From the NCBI RefSeq assembly GCF_020404845.1, contig NZ_JAIOJZ010000030.1:1-64000 (forward strand): a stretch of DNA of 64,000 nucleotides, written 5' to 3'. Position numbers and translations under genes: made by a program. Shown here piece by piece: positions 59,373-64,000 of this stretch. Under the pieces are notes generated by a model that ran no database searches, was not told the DNA's origin, and saw only the letters and a program-made list of their open reading frames with translations. The DNA comes from Streptomyces hyderabadensis. Its GTDB lineage: Bacteria > Actinomycetota > Actinomycetes > Streptomycetales > Streptomycetaceae. Position 1 is the first letter of the stretch, and the number at the start of each line of letters is the position of its first letter.

Positions 59373-60905
59373 ATGTCTGCGGCTTCAACGCCGGACTCGG
59401 CACCCGAGGACGCCTCTCAGCGGCCTGCTGCACTGCCGCCCGAGGCAACAGGAGGGCCGCTCGCCCCTTCAGCTGAGGGGTGCGGCTCGCCCGAAAACAA
59501 GGCGCTCGGAGAGCTGGGCGACGCCGGACCCGCGGAGCCGCTGAACAAGTCCGACCTGACCATGGACGGGCTCGAGCTGGACCAGGGCACCTTCCCATTG
59601 CTCGACGACGCCGCCCTGCACTCCGGCGGCCTGGCTGACGTCGTGGACACGGCCGCCTTCTGGTCCGGCGTCAGCGCCTCCGTCCAACCGCTGATCGGTC
59701 CCAGCACGATGCTCAGCGAGCTCACCGAGCGGAGGAACTTCGGCCTCGCCTCGGTCTTCGCCGGAATCGAGATGGCAGTTCCCCGGCTGCCCAACATCGG
59801 AGAGATGGTGGGCCAGTCGCTGCTGGACGGACTGGGGGCCCGCAATGCCGCGCTGTCGGCGCTGTCCAGCGTCCGGCCCCAGATTCTCTCGATGTCCGAG
59901 AACCTGAACTCCGTACTGCCCTCGGTCGTGAACACGCTGGGACTGCTGGACGGACTCAACCCCGCCAGGGCGGTCTTGTCCGTTGTCGAGCCGCAGGTCA
60001 GCAGTCTGGCGAGCCTGCTGGGATCGGCCGCTCGCCTGTCATCGATGGCTGACGCCTTCCAGCCGCTGGTCGGTCTTGGTGAACTCGCTCGTCAGCCGCA
60101 CTTCGCCCTGGCCCCGGTGTTCGAAGGTCTCCCCGCTCTGGTGCCCCCGCTGCCCAGTCTGGCGAAGATGGCAGAAATGCTCGCACCATCTTTCGCCATC
60201 CAGGCGGGAGTGCCGCGGATGATGCGGGAGGCCCTGCGCACTCTGCCGTCGATGGCGGACCTCATCGGTGGCCATATGGCCGACCTCTTCGCCGGAGTCC
60301 GGTCTGTCGCCGACTGGGTGAAGCAGCTCAGGCCGTCCGTTCTTGCCGAGGCCCGCTACGCCTTCGACGCGTATATGAAGGGCGACACGGTGCCGATGAA
60401 GGACTTCCTGCGCCGCTGCCTGCGTCTGTGGCCGGTGCTGGAGGATCACTGTCAGGCTCTGGCTGTGGCGATGGTCGAGCGTGCGTGGGAGCAGGAGGCC
60501 GATCTCACCGACGATCAGTCGGTGCGCAAGGTCCTGGGCCGGTACGCACGCCAGGGCTGCGACTTGGAACGCGATCACCAGATCTGCGGAGTCTCCATCG
60601 GTTACATCCCGGAGGGCTGGGAGCAGCCGGACACCGTGCCCCGGGGGCCGGAGGACCTGGTGATCCCCCGCCTCGTTCCTTGGTCCCAGCAGTTCGAGAC
60701 CGCTCCGGTGCGCTACGTGACAGGCAAGCTGAATGAGCAGGAACAGACCCTGGTCCGTGCCTGGTCGGAGAACCACCCCATGACGTGGCCAAAGGCATCG
60801 GACCTGGTGCAGCAGGATGAGGCTCAAGGAGAGCGGGCCCGACGCAAACTGCACCGGCTCGGCATGGAGTGGCGCAGGCGCGAGAACCTCCAGGAGCTGT
60901 CGTGA
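59373..60905 (+). CDS. Large protein of unknown function
   Basis: A 510-residue protein. Residues 1-55 are Pro/Ala-rich and probably disordered. Residues 60-290 hold loosely repeated hydrophobic helices with the pattern of Leu, Pro and Ser (LGLLDGLNPARAVLSVVEPQ, LARQPHFALAPVFEGLPALV), too short to call membrane spans with confidence. The C-terminal 200 residues are charged (FLRRCLRLWPVLEDHCQALA, LVRAWSENHPMTWPKASDLV) with a possible final HTH-like helix. AAAGGAGG 6 nt before the ATG is a near-perfect ribosome site. The stop overlaps the next gene. Confidence 0.65.
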   Translation: MSAASTPDSAPEDASQRPAALPPEATGGPLAPSAEGCGSPENKALGELGDAGPAEPLNKSDLTMDGLELDQGTFPLLDDAALHSGGLADVVDTAAFWSGVSASVQPLIGPSTMLSELTERRNFGLASVFAGIEMAVPRLPNIGEMVGQSLLDGLGARNAALSALSSVRPQILSMSENLNSVLPSVVNTLGLLDGLNPARAVLSVVEPQVSSLASLLGSAARLSSMADAFQPLVGLGELARQPHFALAPVFEGLPALVPPLPSLAKMAEMLAPSFAIQAGVPRMMREALRTLPSMADLIGGHMADLFAGVRSVADWVKQLRPSVLAEARYAFDAYMKGDTVPMKDFLRRCLRLWPVLEDHCQALAVAMVERAWEQEADLTDDQSVRKVLGRYARQGCDLERDHQICGVSIGYIPEGWEQPDTVPRGPEDLVIPRLVPWSQQFETAPVRYVTGKLNEQEQTLVRAWSENHPMTWPKASDLVQQDEAQGERARRKLHRLGMEWRRRENLQELS

Positions 60906-61099
60906 GTACGCCGTCAGACCGGGCGCAGGAGCCGCTGATGACGGTGCGAGCCGCGGTCATCGTGATTTTGGGCACGCAGATCGCCGTGGCCGCCGGCGTG
61001 CTGACCGTGCTGGCAGGGAACACATGGGCTGTCGCGGTACTGGCTGCCGGGGGCGCTTTCGCTGGCACGGTCGCCTTCGCCCGGTCCGTGATCGGCTGA
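60902..61099 (+). CDS. Small membrane protein coupled to the 510-residue protein
   Basis: A 65-residue protein starting at the GTG of GTGA and so overlapping the upstream stop by 4 bp. It has two hydrophobic segments (AAVIVILGTQIAVAAGVLTV and WAVAVLAAGGAFAGTVAFAR), making a helical hairpin. The tight coupling suggests it works with the upstream protein, perhaps as its membrane anchor. A terminator follows. Confidence 0.65.
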   Translation: MSTPSDRAQEPLMTVRAAVIVILGTQIAVAAGVLTVLAGNTWAVAVLAAGGAFAGTVAFARSVIG

Positions 61100-61101
61100 A
61101 C

Positions 61102-61130
61102 CGGCCCGGGCGAACAGTGCGCCCGGGCCG
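61102..61130. terminator. Intrinsic terminator after the two-gene unit
   Basis: CGGCCCGGGCG (61102-61112) pairs perfectly with CGCCCGGGCCG (61120-61130) across a 7-nt loop, 2 bp after the stop. Confidence 0.8.
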
Positions 61131-61177
61131 ACGCCGTGCCCGCGACACTAGGCGACAGACCCCCTACGGTTCGCACC

Positions 61178-61336
61178 ATGACAAAAGTGATCCTGATGTA
61201 CGGCCCGGCGCACGGGCGGACTCTCACCACTGAAGCAGGAGAAGGAGAGGTGCTACGTGAGGCCGGTTGGAGCTACCAGCTGACCGACGACCTTGACGAT
61301 CATGGAAGACGCATCGCCAAGGCGTACATGGACTGA
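61178..61336 (+). CDS. Small hypothetical protein
   Basis: A 52-residue acidic protein (MTKVILMYGPAHGRTLTTEA, GWSYQLTDDLDDHGRRIAKA). TACGGT 7-8 nt before the ATG could be a -10 of a leaderless mRNA. It lies between two terminators, so it is transcribed alone. No family is recognised. Confidence 0.5.
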   Translation: MTKVILMYGPAHGRTLTTEAGEGEVLREAGWSYQLTDDLDDHGRRIAKAYMD

Positions 61337-61350
61337 TAGATCAGCCGTGT

Positions 61351-61383
61351 CGGGGCAGTGCCTTCCTCGATAGCACTGCCCCG
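61351..61383. terminator. Intrinsic terminator upstream of the toxin-antitoxin pair
   Basis: CGGGGCAGTGC (61351-61361) pairs perfectly with GCACTGCCCCG (61373-61383) across 11 nt. Confidence 0.75.
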
Positions 61384-61387
61384 GCGG

Positions 61388-61404
61388 TTCTACCGGCGGT
61401 AGAA
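61388..61404. promoter_or_regulatory. Operator of the toxin-antitoxin pair
   Basis: TTCTACCG-G-CGGTAGAA is a perfect 8-bp inverted repeat starting 25 bp before the antitoxin ATG. It fits autoregulation by the RHH antitoxin. Confidence 0.7.
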
Positions 61405-61412
61405 TCCTTGGT

Positions 61413-61667
61413 ATGAGCAAGCCGACGAGCATCAAGACCAGCGAGGAAGTGCGCAACCGGCTGCGCATTCTCGCCGAGGAGCGCGGCACCACTATCACCG
61501 AGCTGCTGGAGGAGCTGGCCACGCGCGAGCTCACGGAAGCCGAGCGGGAGCAGCGTGCTGTTGAGGCCGCCCGCGAGCTCGGCATTGAGTACACCGAGCA
61601 GGTTCAGCAGGTGGGCCAGGAGGCCTGGGCGAAGATCCGCGCCCACCAGGGCGGCGCCGCCGCATGA
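61413..61667 (+). CDS. Ribbon-helix-helix antitoxin
   Basis: An 84-residue RHH protein: the beta-strand/helix start SKPTSIKTSEEVRNRLRILA, then EERGTTITELLEELATREL, and an acidic helical tail that would cover the toxin. It overlaps the next gene by 4 bp (ATGA). A palindrome lies directly upstream. Confidence 0.82.
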   Translation: MSKPTSIKTSEEVRNRLRILAEERGTTITELLEELATRELTEAEREQRAVEAARELGIEYTEQVQQVGQEAWAKIRAHQGGAAA

Positions 61668-62038
61668 ACCTGACGGCCGTCCTGGACCACACGGCTCTGG
61701 CCGCCCTGTACCGCGCGGACTCCTTCTTCACGGGCCTCTACATCGAGGCCTCTCGCGGCACCGGCCGTGTCATCATTCCCTCCCTCTCCGTGCTCGCTGC
61801 CGAGCGGCAGGTTGCGGGGGCAGGCAAGCATGCGGCATCCCTGCGGTTTGCGGAGAACGTTCCGTTCACCGCAGCGCACGCAGTGGATGCTATGGACTGG
61901 AGAAACGTGGACTGGCCGGTGGCTCACGCTGCTGCGATCGCCTGGCACGCGGCGAAGGCGGGAGAGTCACTGACGGTCCTGTCGCTGGAACCTGAGTTGT
62001 ACGCGGGTACCGGCATCACTCCGCTGAACCCCACTTGA
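61664..62038 (+). CDS. PIN-like toxin-type protein
   Basis: A 124-residue protein with the layout of actinobacterial PIN-like partners of RHH antitoxins: the first strand with Asp (LTAVLDHTALAALYRADSFF), the central PSLSVLAAERQVAG, then DWRNVDWPVAHAAAIAWHAA and the final TVLSLEPELYAG. Canonical PIN has four acidic residues in a nuclease site; here only some are evident, so RNase activity is uncertain. It is coupled to the antitoxin. Confidence 0.65.
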   Translation: MNLTAVLDHTALAALYRADSFFTGLYIEASRGTGRVIIPSLSVLAAERQVAGAGKHAASLRFAENVPFTAAHAVDAMDWRNVDWPVAHAAAIAWHAAKAGESLTVLSLEPELYAGTGITPLNPT

Positions 62039-62058
62039 CCTGCACCGTCTTGGACGAA

Positions 62059-62088
62059 GGGGGCTCTTTCCCACTGGAAACAGCCCCC
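62059..62088. terminator. Terminator between convergent toxin and TPR genes
   Basis: GGGGGCT (62059-62065) pairs with AGCCCCC (62082-62088) across 16 nt, between convergent genes. Confidence 0.55.
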
Positions 62089-62096
62089 GCCCTTGT

Positions 62097-63064
62097 TCAG
62101 CGCCGGGCGTGCAGGTGCGCCTGGCGGGCGACGACCAGGTCACGCCAGCGGCTGCGGGTGTCCTGTTCACTGTCGAGCCACCGGACTCCGGACGTTTCAT
62201 CGACAGGCAGGTCGGCCATGAACTGGGCGATGTCGACGAAGTAAGCGTGATCGTTGTCGGACGTCTGTTCTCGTAGCCGGGCGATGGTGGCATGCAGTGC
62301 GGTGTGGTCGTCAAGGACGGCCTGGTGAAAGGCGCAGGCCAGCTCGATCGCGGATGTCAGCGAGGTGAGGCCCGCGATGTCGAGTTCGGTGCGCAGCGTG
62401 GCGATTTGGTCGTCAACGCTGTCGCTGCCGGCGTCGCGGATGAGTTCGGCCCGGCGGACGTTGATGGTGGTGGCATGCAGGTTGAGGCCGGTCAGGAGCT
62501 GGTGGGCGAGGTCGATTTCCGCGGTGGCCTGGTCGGGGGCGTAGAGCGCGATGGCGAATGCGCGCAGGGCTTGGTTGTGGGCGGCCTCGCCGGCCTTGCC
62601 GTGCTGTTCGGCTTCGGTGCGTCCGGCGAGGTAGGCCGCGGCGGCACGCTCGGGTTGGCCTTGGAGCCAGTACAGGTCGCCCAGCACGCGTTGGTGGCGG
62701 CCTTCCCAGCCGAGGTTCTGGGCGGCTGTGAGGGCGGCGGGGAAATCGCCAGCCAGGCGTGCGACGTGGGCAGGCCGCGGCGGGCGGCCGGGGAGAGGCG
62801 GCGGCCCTGGTCGGCAACCTGCTGGTAGTCGTGGCGTGCTTGGGCGGCTCGGCCGGTGTCGCGCAGGGCCTTGGCCCGGTAGTAGAGAGCCATCTCCTGT
62901 AGGTCGGCGGGCAGCTGGTTGGCGTCGAGGACGGCGGTGAGCCGGCTGACGGTGCGAGCGCGGTGTTCGTGCTGGCGGCGGGTGAGGGCGCTGAGGAGTT
63001 CCACGAGGGCGTCGGCGGGCGTGCCGGGCGCTGGGGCGCCCGGGGCGGGTGGGGTAATCGGCTC
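62097..63064 (-). pseudogene. Frameshifted, 5'-truncated TPR regulator-like gene
   Basis: Two frames join into one tetratricopeptide-type protein: LLSALTRRQHEHRARTVSRL, LQEMALYYRAKALRDTGRAA and QARHDYQQVADQG in one, then ALTAAQNLGWEGRHQRVLGD, LYWLQGQPERAAAAYLAGRT in the next. A missing base near 62770 (GGCCTGCCCAC) breaks the frame. Upstream, a stop precedes the first residues and no start codon follows it, so an N-terminal domain (often HTH) is lost. Confidence 0.68.
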
Positions 63065-63170
63065 CCAGACTGAATCGCCGACGTAGGTGCGAGGTCAGAG
63101 GCTCGCTGTACAGAAGGCCCGTTGCAGGCGGGATCGGATGCCGCGACGTGCGTAGTTCCCTTCCGCAGGA

Positions 63171-63701
63171 TCACCAGTCGTCTTCTACGTCCAGCGGGGA
63201 CGGGTCTCTCTCCCAGGCCAGATCGAGGACGTACCGTTCGGTGTGCGGGGTGTGCCGCCAGTCGTCCGCCAGGCGGGCTTCCGGCCCGGATGCGGCCAGA
63301 TCGCGCAGTGTCGTTTCGTGATAGCTGCCCATGGCCTGGCGGCCGGTCCACCAGGCGGTTCCCCGGTACACCCCTGGGCGGGGCAAGGTCATGTCCCCGG
63401 CGGGACCGTAGCTGAGCTGGTTGACGACCAGCGCTCCGGTTTCGGACTCGAGGGTGATGGCGACGTGGCCTTCGGCGTCGCCCGGAGCAGGGGGCGGTGC
63501 GTCCCAGATGCGGATGTCGACCTGGGCGGGGATGTCGGCCTGAAGGCTGTAGAGGTACAGGTGGTAGCCGTTGCCGGCCACCACCTGTCGGCGTGCGGCG
63601 TCCATGGCGGCTGCGTCGTCGAGGTAGGCGTCGGCGTCATACACCTCGATGAAGCGACGACCTGGAACGGCGTTGACGCTGTACTTGGACAGGAGCCCCA
63701 T
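63171..63701 (-). CDS. Candidate immunity protein for the adjacent nuclease
   Basis: A 176-residue acidic soluble protein (GLLSKYSVNAVPGRRFIEVY, YHLYLYSLQADIPAQVDIRI, LADDWRHTPHTERYVLDLAW). AAAGG 7 nt before ATG 63701 selects this start over GTG 63716. It begins 16 bp after the stop of a NucA/NucB-type nuclease, the usual place for an immunity gene. No named family is recognised. Confidence 0.65.
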   Translation of the reverse strand: MGLLSKYSVNAVPGRRFIEVYDADAYLDDAAAMDAARRQVVAGNGYHLYLYSLQADIPAQVDIRIWDAPPPAPGDAEGHVAITLESETGALVVNQLSYGPAGDMTLPRPGVYRGTAWWTGRQAMGSYHETTLRDLAASGPEARLADDWRHTPHTERYVLDLAWERDPSPLDVEDDW

Positions 63702-63716
63702 GAACGGGCCTTTCAC

Positions 63717-64000
63717 TCAGCGGGTGATCTTCACGTAGAACGGGTCGCCGTCCAGCATCCGGTTGAGGGTATACATCGTGTTGAGCCGACGTCCTCCTTC
63801 CTCATTGTCGGTTCCCTCGATCAGGCGGACGGAGTACCGGTCGTCGCCCTTGTTGGACCCTTCCTTGGTTGAGGCGAAGGGGTACTCGTCGCACTGCAGG
63901 GACGTCCCGCTGTAGTCGCCCCAGGCGTTGTTGCAGGTCGCGATGGACTTGCTGCGGTTCTTCTGCTGCTCGTCCGCGTCGATGAGCCGGTGCAGCGGCT
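63717..64000 (-). CDS. NucA/NucB-type deoxyribonuclease domain protein, C-terminal part (5' end outside window)
   Basis: The visible 94 residues end a protein that runs off the right edge. They contain the NucA/NucB-type active-site segment QCDEYPFASTKEG and the flanking DADEQQKNRSKSIATCNNAW and NTMYTLNRMLDGDPFYVKIT. In Bacillus the family makes secreted DNases; in Streptomyces and polymorphic toxins it is a C-terminal toxin domain. The N-terminal delivery part cannot be seen. Confidence 0.75.
   Translation of the reverse strand, partial: PLHRLIDADEQQKNRSKSIATCNNAWGDYSGTSLQCDEYPFASTKEGSNKGDDRYSVRLIEGTDNEEGGRRLNTMYTLNRMLDGDPFYVKITR

Noticed and set aside
1-64000. CRISPR arrays, tRNA or rRNA genes
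   Set aside because: No regularly spaced repeats, cloverleaf with a GTTCGA-type loop, or rRNA-like sequence was seen.

Overview
The window is high-GC actinobacterial DNA and almost certainly comes from a Streptomyces chromosome. The signs are strong G/C at third codon positions, many GTG starts, 4-bp ATGA/GTGA gene overlaps, dense TetR/MarR/PaaX/GlxA regulators, and IS5 and IS630 relics typical of the genus. Nothing was searched; all family calls come from reading motifs. No rRNA, tRNA or CRISPR array was seen.

Region 1 (1-6.5 kb) holds the end of an ECF sigma factor, an MFS exporter, a PCu(A)C-like lipoprotein, a decapitated siderophore-type ABC ATPase, a GlxA-type regulator, a Tat-exported hydrolase, and a LysR regulator divergent from a hexapeptide acetyltransferase with a palindrome between them.

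Region 2 (7-21.8 kb) is the most coherent metabolic block. A leftward operon (SDR, amidohydrolase/decarboxylase, acyl-CoA ligase, MaoC hydratase) faces a MarR gene across two copies of a 15-bp palindrome. Next comes a PaaX regulator facing a long rightward operon: polar amino-acid type ABC importer, CapA-like protein, CaiB CoA-transferase, two 2-hydroxyacyl-CoA dehydratase-like subunits and a 14-TM MFS exporter, closed by a strong terminator. Both dehydratase-like subunits appear to lack the cysteines that hold the [4Fe-4S] cluster in the known enzymes, and no activator ATPase is nearby. This is the best candidate for an undescribed system: import or activation of an acid as a CoA thioester, followed by unknown chemistry.

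Region 3 (21.8-44.2 kb) carries secreted hydrolases and a series of small regulator/enzyme pairs, several with palindromic operators visible in the sequence (TetR/quinone reductase, TetR/SDR, Rrf2/amidohydrolase, TetR/NAD-epimerase, MarR/TetX-like monooxygenase, tandem MarR genes). It also holds an alkylsulfatase, a truncated carotenoid oxygenase, a folD paralogue under a recognisable ZTP riboswitch, a serine hydrolase, a MerR gene and an HSL-type esterase. Gene relics lie between them.

Region 4 (44.2-64 kb) is an accessory, decaying zone: a broken IS630; a cluster of immunity-like genes (CbrC and DUF4253, both with in-frame TGA codons; DUF4265; barstar-like); an IS5 remnant fused to a gene fragment; a Tn5053/Tn7-like remnant (tniB, tniQ, transposase tails); a Ser/Thr kinase next to a complete IS5-family element with 17-bp inverted repeats; and a DnaJ C-terminal fragment beyond it. 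Then come a CoiA-like protein, a SLATT-like membrane protein, unrecognised proteins, an RHH antitoxin/PIN-like pair with its operator, a broken TPR regulator, and at the right edge a NucA/NucB-type nuclease with a candidate immunity gene.
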